NCBI GenBank assembly: GCA_036734105.1
Contig: DAIMZH010000006.1
Location: forward strand, 35,985-99,984
Direction of reading: 5' to 3'
From: Azoarcus_F sp036734105
GTDB lineage: Bacteria > Pseudomonadota > Gammaproteobacteria > Burkholderiales > Rhodocyclaceae
DNA length: 64,000 nt
In this document: positions 43,529 through 53,556 of the stretch, piece after piece
Position numbering within the stretch: position 1 is the stretch's first letter
Layout: each line of letters starts with the position of its first letter
Program-made: the position numbers and the translations under genes
The notes under the pieces: generated by a model
Seen by the model: the letters and a program-made list of their open reading frames with translations, nothing else
The model's database searches: none
What the model was told of the DNA's origin: nothing

Positions 43529-44164
43529 ATGAACAAGGACATTGACGGTATCAGTCATTTCAACCCGGTAGGCCTGGGCCTGGTGCCAATGGTGGTGGAG
43601 CAGAGTGGTCGCGGCGAGCGCGCCTACGACATCTACTCCCGCCTGCTCAAGGAGCGGGTGATTTTTCTGGTGGGGCCAGTAAATGACGTGATGGCCAACC
43701 TGATCGTTGCGCAGCTCCTGTTCCTTGAGTCGGAAAATCCGGACAAGGACATTCATCTGTACATCAACTCGCCAGGTGGTTCAGTTACCGCAGGACTGGC
43801 GATTTACGATACGATGCAATTCATCAAGTCCAATGTCAGCACACTGTGCATCGGACAGGCGGCCAGCATGGGTGCTTTCTTGTTGACCGCTGGCGAGAAA
43901 GGCAAGCGCTACTGCCTGCCCAACTCGCGAGTCATGATTCATCAGCCGCTGGGTGGTTTCCAAGGGCAGGCGTCGGACATTGAAATCCACGCGCGCGAGA
44001 TTCTGTTCATCCGCGAACGTCTCAATCACATGCTGTCTCATCACACGGGGCAGCCGGTTGAACGCATCGAGAAGGACACGGATCGCGACAACTTTCTCAG
44101 CGCGAACGCGGCAGTTGAGTATGGCCTCGTTGACAAGGTCCTGACTTCGCGTTCAGAAGGCTGA
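43529..44164 (+). CDS. clpP: ATP-dependent Clp protease proteolytic subunit
   Basis: A 211-residue serine protease forming the ClpXP/ClpAP barrel. The catalytic Ser is in GQAASMGA, His in RVMIHQPLGG and Asp in EKDTDRDNF. A short propeptide precedes PMVVEQSGRGERAYDIYSRLL. ATG 43529 sits after GGAAGGGG and 20 bases after tig; longer in-frame starts inside tig are rejected. clpX follows 16 bases later. Confidence 0.98.
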   Translation: MNKDIDGISHFNPVGLGLVPMVVEQSGRGERAYDIYSRLLKERVIFLVGPVNDVMANLIVAQLLFLESENPDKDIHLYINSPGGSVTAGLAIYDTMQFIKSNVSTLCIGQAASMGAFLLTAGEKGKRYCLPNSRVMIHQPLGGFQGQASDIEIHAREILFIRERLNHMLSHHTGQPVERIEKDTDRDNFLSANAAVEYGLVDKVLTSRSEG

Positions 44165-44180
44165 AAGACGGAGATAGACG

Positions 44181-45449
44181 ATGGCAGAAAAAAAGACCGG
44201 TAGCGAAAAGCTGCTTTATTGTTCGTTTTGCGGCAAAAGCCAGCATGAAGTCAAAAAACTCATTGCTGGGCCCTCGGTCTTCATCTGCGATGAGTGTATC
44301 GAGTTGTGCAACGACATCATCCGTGACGAACTGCTCGAAAAGTCAGCGGTTCAGGATGACTCGACAGCGCTGCCGACACCGCGCGAAATCTGCGCCATCC
44401 TCGATCAATACGTCATCGGTCAGTCCGCTGCAAAGCGTAATCTCGCCGTGGCGGTGTACAACCACTACAAGCGTTTGCGCCACATCTCCACCACCAAGGA
44501 CGATGTGGAACTTTCCAAGAGCAACATCCTGCTGGTCGGGCCCACCGGGTCAGGCAAGACCTTGCTGGCTCAAACGCTAGCCCGCTTGCTCAACGTACCC
44601 TTTGTGATGGCCGACGCCACCACCCTGACCGAAGCCGGTTATGTGGGTGAAGATGTCGAGAACATCATTCAAAAACTGCTTCAAAAGTGCGACTACGATG
44701 TCGACAAGGCGCAACAAGGCATTGTCTATATCGACGAAATCGACAAGATCACCCGAAAGTCCGAAAACCCTTCAATCACCCGCGACGTTTCCGGCGAAGG
44801 CGTTCAACAAGCCTTGCTCAAGCTCATCGAAGGCACGGTGGCATCCATTCCGCCCCAGGGTGGTCGCAAGCATCCCAATCAGGATTTTATCCAGGTCGAC
44901 ACCACAAACATCCTTTTCATCTGCGGTGGTGCCTTCGATGGGTTGGACAAGGTTGTCCGCGAGCGCACCGAAAAAGCCGGCATAGGTTTTGGGGCCGAGG
45001 TCAAGAGTCGTGCGGCCGATCGTCGTGCGGAGTTCCTGAAAGGGGTGGAGCCCGAAGATCTGGTCCGGTTTGGCCTGATTCCAGAGTTCGTCGGCCGCCT
45101 GCCTGTTCTTGCCATTTTGCAGGAGCTGGACGAAGAAGCGCTGGTCCAGATTCTGGTCGAACCCAAAAACGCACTGGTCAAGCAGTTTCAAAAACTCTTC
45201 TCAATGGAAGGTGTAGAGCTTGACATCCGTGCTGCCGCACTCCGCGCGATTGCCAAGAAGGCGATCAAGCGACGCACCGGCGCACGCGGATTGCGCTCGA
45301 TTCTCGAAGGAGCCTTGCTCGACAGCATGTACGACCTGCCCAATATGGAAGGGGTAGAGGCCGTGGTGCTGGATGAATCGACCATTAACGAGGGTTCGTC
45401 TCCTCTGCTGATTTATTCTGAAAAACGTCAGGTTTCGGGGTCTAACTGA
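44181..45449 (+). CDS. clpX: ATP-dependent Clp protease ATP-binding subunit ClpX
   Basis: A 422-residue AAA+ unfoldase. The zinc-binding N-domain shows CSFCGKSQHE and CDECIELC, followed by Walker A GPTGSGKT near residue 120, Walker B VYIDEIDKI near residue 185, the pore-loop region GYVGEDVE and the ClpP-binding RIGFGAE-type loop (KAGIGFGAEV). It delivers substrates to ClpP. Downstream (45482-45509) lies a bulged stem-loop, then the lon promoter. Confidence 0.98.
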   Translation: MAEKKTGSEKLLYCSFCGKSQHEVKKLIAGPSVFICDECIELCNDIIRDELLEKSAVQDDSTALPTPREICAILDQYVIGQSAAKRNLAVAVYNHYKRLRHISTTKDDVELSKSNILLVGPTGSGKTLLAQTLARLLNVPFVMADATTLTEAGYVGEDVENIIQKLLQKCDYDVDKAQQGIVYIDEIDKITRKSENPSITRDVSGEGVQQALLKLIEGTVASIPPQGGRKHPNQDFIQVDTTNILFICGGAFDGLDKVVRERTEKAGIGFGAEVKSRAADRRAEFLKGVEPEDLVRFGLIPEFVGRLPVLAILQELDEEALVQILVEPKNALVKQFQKLFSMEGVELDIRAAALRAIAKKAIKRRTGARGLRSILEGALLDSMYDLPNMEGVEAVVLDESTINEGSSPLLIYSEKRQVSGSN

Positions 45450-45481
45450 CGCTCTTCTGCCCGCGCAGTTGCCTGCTTCCC

Positions 45482-45509
45482 ACAGGGTGCGGAACGTTTC
45501 CGCCCCTGT
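45482..45509 (+). terminator. possible terminator hairpin after clpX
   Basis: ACAGGG-t-GCGGAA / TTCCGC-CCCTGT forms a 12-base stem with one bulged base and a 3-base loop, 33 bases after the clpX stop. No T-tract follows, so termination is uncertain. Confidence 0.4.
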
Positions 45510-45657
45510 AGCATCTCATAACGTGCCCGCGTCGTGTGCTGAAACGCGTACAAAGATGTGCCAACATCGAGCGGCAGTAGGGGTGCGAGAGTGCTTTTTT
45601 GCTTCCGTGCTGTTCCTTTCCGTACTGTTCCTTTCTGCGAAGAGATTCGTAGCATGG

Positions 45658-45685
45658 CTTGAAATCCGGATTTAAGCCCTCAATT
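45658..45685 (+). promoter_or_regulatory. sigma-32 (RpoH) type promoter of lon
   Basis: CTTGAAA at 45658-45664 and CCCTCAATT at 45677-45685, 12 bases apart, resemble the heat-shock promoter pattern and lie 32 bases before lon. Confidence 0.65.
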
Positions 45686-45717
45686 GCTACAACTCGTACT
45701 CACGAGGTCATAAAAGA

Positions 45718-48144
<2,427 letters not shown>

Positions 48145-48254
48145 AAGTGCTGCCGGGAGGGTGCTCAGCGACGAGCGCCTGCCCGGCAGTAAGCATAGCT
48201 CTTGCACTAAAATAAAATACCAGTTTATAATTGCTTTCTCTGCTGAAACGCAGC

Positions 48255-48330
48255 GGGTGCTTAGCTCAGTTGGTAGAGCGTCGCCCTTACAAGGCGAATG
48301 TCGGCGGTTCGACCCCGTCAGCACCCACCA
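48255..48330 (+). tRNA. tRNA-Val (anticodon UAC)
   Basis: A 76-base cloverleaf including encoded CCA. Acceptor GGGTGCT pairs with AGCACCC, the D-arm contains AGCTCAGTTGGTAGAGC, the anticodon arm TCGCC-CTTACAA-GGCGA places TAC at 48288-48290, and the T-arm contains GGTTCGACCCC. Confidence 0.97.
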
Positions 48331-48344
48331 AGAAATGCAGCAAA

Positions 48345-48386
48345 AACAGGCGCTTGAGGATAATCCTTCAAGCGCCTGTTTGCATT
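48345..48386 (+). terminator. rho-independent terminator after tRNA-Val
   Basis: A 13-base stem (48345-48357 with 48368-48380), with further pairing in the loop, followed by TGCATTTT, 14 bases after the tRNA. Confidence 0.85.
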
Positions 48387-48597
48387 TTGCAAAATGTGGA
48401 ACAAGGCGCGAGGGTTCGCCAATGGAGGATCAGTCGCGCGGGCACCAGACTGATCGGTCTGGCTTTTCAAGGCAGTGACGGAGGATGACCGACATCCATG
48501 GCGCCAGCTATGTGCGCTGGCGCACATACTGTCGTGATCTGACAGCCTACACTGATCGTGTGTCGACCGTCGGTCGACGACTTTCGAGATCATGATC

Positions 48598-48726
48598 ATG
48601 AGCAAGGACCAGGACGGTCGCCGTGAGAACAAGAAGCAGGCCCTGAAAACACCCAAGGAGAAGAAGAAGGACAAGCAGGCCAAGAAGGATGCTTTGAATC
48701 CGGTCAAGCCCTTTCTCAAGGACTGA
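48598..48726 (+). CDS. small Lys-rich hypothetical protein (42 residues)
   Basis: A short ORF, ATG 48598 to TGA 48726, encodes a very basic, Lys-rich peptide that begins MSKDQDGRRENKK, contains KTPKEKKKDKQAKK and ends NPVKPFLKD. An alternative ATG lies 6 bases upstream. GAG at 48585-48587 could serve as a ribosome site. Similar short, Lys-rich, disordered proteins are encoded in many Proteobacteria, which is why it is called here, but no function is assigned. It stands alone between the tRNA terminator and the GGDEF gene. Confidence 0.5.
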   Translation: MSKDQDGRRENKKQALKTPKEKKKDKQAKKDALNPVKPFLKD

Positions 48727-48824
48727 CTCTGGTTTCGGTGGATGTGCGTGCGCCACGCAGACCTGAGTACAGATAGTCATGCTGGATCGAATGAATTCAT
48801 CCTGCACTCTCGCGTGGCTACAGC

Positions 48825-49952
48825 ATGCTCGTCCGGGATATGAAAAAATTACGAGTAATGCCTGCTAATGATGGCGACTTTCACGACCTGAGAACGTTGG
48901 CTGAGGCGGCTGAGCTGCGTTTGCAAGAAACGGCGTGCCAGTCTCCTGGGAGTGTGTCGCGAGACAGTGCGCTGATGCACGAACTTCAAGTGCATCAACT
49001 CGAGCTGGAGTTGCAAAATGAGGCACTCCGGAAGGCATTGTTTGCGCTGGAGCTTGCCCGTGACCGCTATGCCGACCTGTTCGATTTTGCGCCCATTGCT
49101 TATCTCACCATATCGCGTGAACTCCGCATCATAGACGCGAATTTTGCCGCTGCCGCTGAGCTGGGACTGTCCCGTTCGGAATTGAAAAATCAACTGATCG
49201 GGCGTTTTATTGCCGCAGTCGATCTTGATCGCTGGCACAGGAAGGCCAATGAGGTATGGCGCGCGCTGGGTACGCGGCGTGAAGAGTTCGAGATGCTGCT
49301 CAGAAATGCAGCCGACGTGAAGTTTCCGGCGCAACTGCACTGCATGGCCACGGAGCTCGCGCCAGGCCAGCCAATAATGCGTATCGCGTTGATCAATGAC
49401 AGCGTGCGAAGTGCTGAGGCTGCCGAGCTTGAGCGGCTTGCCAACCACGATGTGCTCACACAGTTGCCTAACCGTCGCCTGTTTCGAGACCGCTTGAAAC
49501 ATGCTGTGGCGGCGGGTAGACGCAGTGGAATGTACGGTGCGGTACTATTTCTTGATCTCGACAACTTCAAGCGATTGAACGACGCACTCGGTCATGATGC
49601 CGGTGATGAGTTGCTGATTGATGTTGCGCACAGGTTGCGTAACAGCCTGCGCGAAGGCGATACCGTGGCGCGCATAGGGGGTGATGAGTTTGTAATGATT
49701 CTTGAGGGGCTGGGAATCATGGAGAGCACCGCGGTGGCGCTCGCCAAACAGATCGCCAACAAGCTGAACAGCATCATTGCTCATCGAATCAAGCTTGGCG
49801 ATGATGACTTCATCTGCACCACCAGCATAGGCGTGCGCCTGTTTGGCCCGGGAGACAGCTCCGACAAGTTGTTGAAGCAAGCTGATACTGCGCTTTATCA
49901 GGCAAAGGCGGCGGGTCGAAACCAGGTGTGTTTGTTCGACCCATCGTCATAG
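48825..49952 (+). CDS. PAS-GGDEF diguanylate cyclase
   Basis: A 375-residue cytoplasmic signalling protein. A helical N-terminus (HELQVHQLELELQNEALRKA) leads into a PAS domain (residues about 85-200, FDFAPIAYLTISRELRIIDAN). A GGDEF domain follows (residues about 210-370) with NHDVLTQLPNRRLFRDRL, RIGGDEFVMI and an intact RxxD inhibitory site (REGD) five residues before GGDEF, so product inhibition by cyclic di-GMP is expected. No EAL domain. Start choice is uncertain between ATG 48825, 48840 and 48858; ribosome sites are weak for all. Confidence 0.9.
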   Translation: MLVRDMKKLRVMPANDGDFHDLRTLAEAAELRLQETACQSPGSVSRDSALMHELQVHQLELELQNEALRKALFALELARDRYADLFDFAPIAYLTISRELRIIDANFAAAAELGLSRSELKNQLIGRFIAAVDLDRWHRKANEVWRALGTRREEFEMLLRNAADVKFPAQLHCMATELAPGQPIMRIALINDSVRSAEAAELERLANHDVLTQLPNRRLFRDRLKHAVAAGRRSGMYGAVLFLDLDNFKRLNDALGHDAGDELLIDVAHRLRNSLREGDTVARIGGDEFVMILEGLGIMESTAVALAKQIANKLNSIIAHRIKLGDDDFICTTSIGVRLFGPGDSSDKLLKQADTALYQAKAAGRNQVCLFDPSS

Positions 49953-49962
49953 GCAAGCGCCG

Positions 49963-50730
49963 TCAGAATGAGGCTGGTTCGGGAATTTCATCGGTGTAGA
50001 CCACAAAGCGCTGCAGTGTGTTGGTGCCGAAGGCGTTGCTGATCGGTACGTCAGCCGCATCACGACCGCGCGCGATCAGAACGCGCCCGATGCGCGGGAT
50101 GTTGTTGCGAGCATCAAAGGTGTACCACTGGCCATCAAGATAAGCCTCGAACCATCCCGCAAAATCCATCACCCCATAGGGCGGAGGCATGCCTATATCA
50201 CCAAGGTAGCCGGTGCAGTACCGAGCCGGAATGTTCAGGCAACGACAAAAGGCGATGGCCAGATGGGCGTAGTCGCGACAGACGCCAACGCGCTCGTGAA
50301 AGACCTCCCATGCCGATTTGGTTGATCGTGCATGTTGATAGCCAAACTCGATGTGATTGTGCACGTAATCGCAGATTGCCTGAACCCGACCCCAGCCGGT
50401 CGGGCCGTTGCCGAACAAAGACCAGGCAATTTCGGACAAACGATCAGTTTCGCAATAACGGCTACCCAGCAAAAACTGCAGCGCCTCGTCTGGCAGCGAC
50501 TGCACCGGAACCTGCCCGGCGCCAGGAACAATCACATCGGGCAGGCCAGTGTCGCGCACCACTGCGCTGGTCGAGAGGCGAAGCAAGCCTTGGGGTGCAA
50601 CGATGCGGGTGCACCAGTTGCCGAACGCATCCCGATACATGGACATTGGCACTGGCGGATCGGACATCAGATGGTCGGGCTGCAGCATGTCTGAAGCCCG
50701 GGTGTAATGAACGTTCAGCGTCAGTATCAT
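49963..50730 (-). CDS. transglutaminase-like protein, 5' end interrupted by an in-frame stop
   Basis: A transglutaminase-fold protein with the nucleophile Cys in ERVGVCRDYAHLAIAFCR near residue 150 and the Asp in WYTFDARNNIPR near residue 205. As in its close relatives, the usual catalytic His region reads MDFAGWFEAYL. In the same frame, an ATG at 50784 starts MKIRIGYELVYDCP, followed by TAA where family members continue with Gln, then PTPMILTLNV. That ATG overlaps the stop of the upstream amidohydrolase gene, so it is the natural start. The stop is either a sequencing error or a recent nonsense change; the ATG at 50730 could restart translation. Third gene of the Anbu cluster. Confidence 0.8.
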   Translation of the reverse strand: MILTLNVHYTRASDMLQPDHLMSDPPVPMSMYRDAFGNWCTRIVAPQGLLRLSTSAVVRDTGLPDVIVPGAGQVPVQSLPDEALQFLLGSRYCETDRLSEIAWSLFGNGPTGWGRVQAICDYVHNHIEFGYQHARSTKSAWEVFHERVGVCRDYAHLAIAFCRCLNIPARYCTGYLGDIGMPPPYGVMDFAGWFEAYLDGQWYTFDARNNIPRIGRVLIARGRDAADVPISNAFGTNTLQRFVVYTDEIPEPASF

Positions 50731-50780
50731 CGGCGTTGGTTACGGGCAATCGTAGACGAGTTCGTAACCAATGCGGATTT

Positions 50781-51653
50781 TCATGTTGGTGTTCCTTTAA
50801 GGCAATGCGCGCCATAGGTGTTGGCACTGGGGTTTTCGATGCAACCGGGTGTCGTCGTGCAGGATGTCGTTTGCACCGCAGGCTTGTTGCAGGTGTGCAA
50901 TATGGTCCCCAATGAATCGATCACAAGCTCGCGCAGAACGGCCCATCCGTTTTCAGTCCGGCCAATCAGTTTCTGGTTCAGTTCGAGCTCGATGCCGATG
51001 TACTGCTCCGGCGGATGGCGCTTGCGCAGGTGGGCGGTGAGCCCGTCATTGCGACCTGCATAGGGATAGTTGCGCCGTACGCTCAGCTCGGGAGCTAGCG
51101 TTTTGAAGGCCTCCTTCCAGCGTGCGCACAAGGCTTTCTCGCCTGATCTGGCCGGGTCATACAATAGTCCGATGTCGGCATTTCGCTGCTCACCTTCAAA
51201 CACCGGTGTGAAGCTATGACTGGATAGGTGAATGACCCGCCCGTGTGAAGCAATCGCGTCGCTGACCAGTTGTTCGGCCTGACTGCGATAGGGCTGATAG
51301 TGTCGCGCCAGGATGACCTTCAATGCTGCGTCGGGCAGTGTGCGGACGGGTTCGAAGTGTAGATGCGGGTGGCCAATGGAGCGGTTCAGATCGACCAGCA
51401 GCCGACTGACGGTGGACGCCAGCAATGGGGCACCAAAAGCTGCGGCTAGCGACTGCGCCATGACCAGCGCGCCAAAGTCAAAACCACGATGAGACTGCAG
51501 CAGGTCGGTGTGCTGCGCGAACAATGTCCGGTAGGCCAGCGGGATGCGGTTTCCACCGTGTTCGCAGGTAATCACAATTGGCGCACCCTCCGTCATCCAG
51601 TCTGACGGTGCTTGCGTGGCGACCGATGTGGAAGACAAAGGCTGCGTTACCAC
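50781..51653 (-). CDS. N-formylglutamate amidohydrolase family protein
   Basis: A 290-residue protein of the FGase family, Zn-dependent enzymes that release formate or other acyl groups from N-acyl amino acids. Visible motifs include ITCEHGGNRIP near residue 28, HRGFDFGA near residue 55, a SSHSFTPVF segment near residue 145 and RNYPYAGRNDGLT near residue 195. GTG 51653 overlaps the Anbu stop by 7 bases; an internal ATG at residue 20 is an alternative. A C-terminal tail of about 30 residues is unusually Thr/Cys-rich. No hut genes are near, so a role in histidine degradation is unlikely; it belongs to the Anbu unit. Confidence 0.85.
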   Translation of the reverse strand: MVTQPLSSTSVATQAPSDWMTEGAPIVITCEHGGNRIPLAYRTLFAQHTDLLQSHRGFDFGALVMAQSLAAAFGAPLLASTVSRLLVDLNRSIGHPHLHFEPVRTLPDAALKVILARHYQPYRSQAEQLVSDAIASHGRVIHLSSHSFTPVFEGEQRNADIGLLYDPARSGEKALCARWKEAFKTLAPELSVRRNYPYAGRNDGLTAHLRKRHPPEQYIGIELELNQKLIGRTENGWAVLRELVIDSLGTILHTCNKPAVQTTSCTTTPGCIENPSANTYGAHCLKGTPT

Positions 51654-52372
51654 TTGAGATCCGGCAACCTACTGAAGACCTCGCGCGTACCTTCGCTCCA
51701 CTGCTTGCCGAGTTCGCTGAAGTAGGTGTCGCCCGGTGCAAAGCGACGCTGCATGTCAAGCTTGAGACTATCCTTTTGATAACAGATCAGGTCAATCGGC
51801 ATGCCGACTGACAAGTTGCTGCGTATCGTTGACTCGAAGGACACCAGCACACACTTGGCCGCATCGTTGAGCGAGGTGGTGCCGGTGATGACCCAGTCGA
51901 TGATTGGCTTGCCGTATTTTGTTTCACCTGTTTGCAGATACGGGGTCTGGTCGCTTGCTTCGATGAAATTGCCTTCTGCATATATCCTGAACAAGCGCGG
52001 CTGCTCCCCGGCGATCTGACCGCCCAGAATGAATGACGCGTTGAAGCCGACGTCGCTGTCGGTCAGATGCTGACCGTCGCGCCGATCGACCTCACGCATT
52101 GCGTCCGACACCAGCAAGGCCACGTCAAACATTGATTCGGCACTCAACACGCCGGCTGCGTTCACTTTTGATGAACGCTGCCGCAGCAGGCTGATGACAG
52201 CCTGCGTGCCAGCCAGGTTACCTGAGCTGAGCAGCACGATGACCCGATCACCGGCACGCTCGAAAACACTCATCTTGCAGAAGCTCGCAAAATTATCGAC
52301 TCCTGCATGTGTGCGCGAATCGGAGGCAAAGATCAAGCCTCTGTCGAGCATGACACCAACACAATAAGTCAT
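51647..52372 (-). CDS. Anbu, proteasome-type beta-subunit homologue
   Basis: A 241-residue member of the Anbu (ancestral beta subunit) family, related to HslV and proteasome beta subunits. The mature N-terminus would be Thr2 (MTYCVGVML), the usual nucleophile position, followed by FASDSRTHAGVD, with Asp and Arg at the active site, and the Lys in CKMSVF. Start 52372 is chosen because it places Thr immediately after Met; a longer in-frame start would abolish this. The Anbu substrate is unknown. In many genomes it is linked to transglutaminase, alpha-E and ATP-grasp genes; here transglutaminase is present but the other two are not seen. Confidence 0.9.
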   Translation of the reverse strand: MTYCVGVMLDRGLIFASDSRTHAGVDNFASFCKMSVFERAGDRVIVLLSSGNLAGTQAVISLLRQRSSKVNAAGVLSAESMFDVALLVSDAMREVDRRDGQHLTDSDVGFNASFILGGQIAGEQPRLFRIYAEGNFIEASDQTPYLQTGETKYGKPIIDWVITGTTSLNDAAKCVLVSFESTIRSNLSVGMPIDLICYQKDSLKLDMQRRFAPGDTYFSELGKQWSEGTREVFSRLPDLKW

Positions 52373-52514
52373 TGCTGTTCCTGGATAAAAGGGCAAAATT
52401 CATTGCCGGAAATCGGCAGGCAAGGCGTGCCCAGTCTTGAAATCTCTGGACGGATGCCAGTCGCCACAACCCTTCATCTACGGAGACAGAACTTGAGGAC
52501 GAAAGCTGCAAGGT

Positions 52515-52736
52515 TTAGCGGCCTTTACCGCCGAACACCAACAAACCCCCACCGATCACGATTGCTCCCACTCCCGCCCACAGCGGGATACTGATTGACG
52601 CACTTTCGGTGACAGACATATCAAGCGGGCCGACGCTGGCCCGGTGAGTTTCCTTGGGATAAGTGAAGCCACCATATATGAGACCCAGGATACCTGCCAC
52701 AACCAGTGTAACACCCAGAATTCGGATTCCGTTCAT
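52515..52736 (-). CDS. DUF3185 family small membrane protein
   Basis: A 73-residue protein with two membrane helices (about 4-24 and 50-70) joined by a polar loop carrying KETHRASVGPLDMSV, as in DUF3185 members, and ending GGKGR. Function unknown. ATG 52736 is preferred to ATG 52742 because GGGAG is spaced 8 bases from it. It is a single gene located between the Anbu cluster and the acyltransferase gene. Confidence 0.75.
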   Translation of the reverse strand: MNGIRILGVTLVVAGILGLIYGGFTYPKETHRASVGPLDMSVTESASISIPLWAGVGAIVIGGGLLVFGGKGR

Positions 52737-52868
52737 AACCATCGCTCCCGTTTATTGCGTATCTCGCGGAGCTAAACTTAGGCGCAAGGTCTGAAAGAGT
52801 CTGTTCGACAGCGCACATAATCGATCAAGGTACGCCGCAGCCTTGAAGCGGGTGGTGCCACCGGCAGT

Positions 52869-53423
52869 TCAGTCCAGCCAGCGAATGGGCGAGGCGAGGT
52901 CTGGGTGCTTTCCCTTGCGGTCGTGATAATGGGCTGCGATTGCCGCGATGTCCTTGTCTGGATCGCCGCTGAGTGTGAGATAAGCGAGGATGCCAGTCTG
53001 GCGTTTCTCGTAATCGACGAAACCCAATCCGACTGGCACCTGCGCGGCAAGGGCGATGCGGTAAAAGCCGGTTTTCAGGCCGGCGGTGTGGCTACGTGTG
53101 CCCTCTGGCGCCATGACCAGCAGGAAGCGCTCACGGGTGGCAAACTCTGCGACCATCTGCTCCACAAAACCGCTGCGTTGTCGGCGGTTGACAGGCACGC
53201 CGCCAAAGCGACGCAGCAGACCGCCAAAGGGCCAGCGAAAGAGTGCGTCCTTGCCAACCCAATGGGCGTTCAGTCCGAGCGCCAGCTTGGCTAACAAGGC
53301 ATACATGGCGTCCCAGTTAGAGGTGTGCGGGTAGGCAATCAGCACCGCACGGGCAGGGCGATCGGGTGCATCGATCACGGTCCAGCCGAGCAAGCTGAGC
53401 AATTTGAGATAAAGGGGCTTCAT
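52869..53423 (-). CDS. 1-acyl-glycerol-3-phosphate acyltransferase-like protein
   Basis: A 184-residue member of the PlsC-like acyltransferase family. The catalytic HX4D motif appears as HTSNWD near residue 33, and the glycerol-phosphate/acyl-acceptor motif as APEGTRSHT near residue 105. It is shorter than PlsC and lacks a strong N-terminal membrane helix. Such short forms act in lipid remodelling or membrane-associated acyl transfer; the acceptor cannot be specified. It is followed leftward by the DUF3185 gene at a distance of 133 bases. Confidence 0.82.
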   Translation of the reverse strand: MKPLYLKLLSLLGWTVIDAPDRPARAVLIAYPHTSNWDAMYALLAKLALGLNAHWVGKDALFRWPFGGLLRRFGGVPVNRRQRSGFVEQMVAEFATRERFLLVMAPEGTRSHTAGLKTGFYRIALAAQVPVGLGFVDYEKRQTGILAYLTLSGDPDKDIAAIAAHYHDRKGKHPDLASPIRWLD

Positions 53424-53556
53424 CGTGCGCGCATCCTGGGTGGGGTTGCAATGATATCAATTGGGATGACGATCATTGAATCGCAGTGTGGGTCAGGCGC
53501 GCGTGCGCTGCCTGTGGCGTCCATCTGGGCGGTACGTCCGCTGGCTGCTTTGCGCT

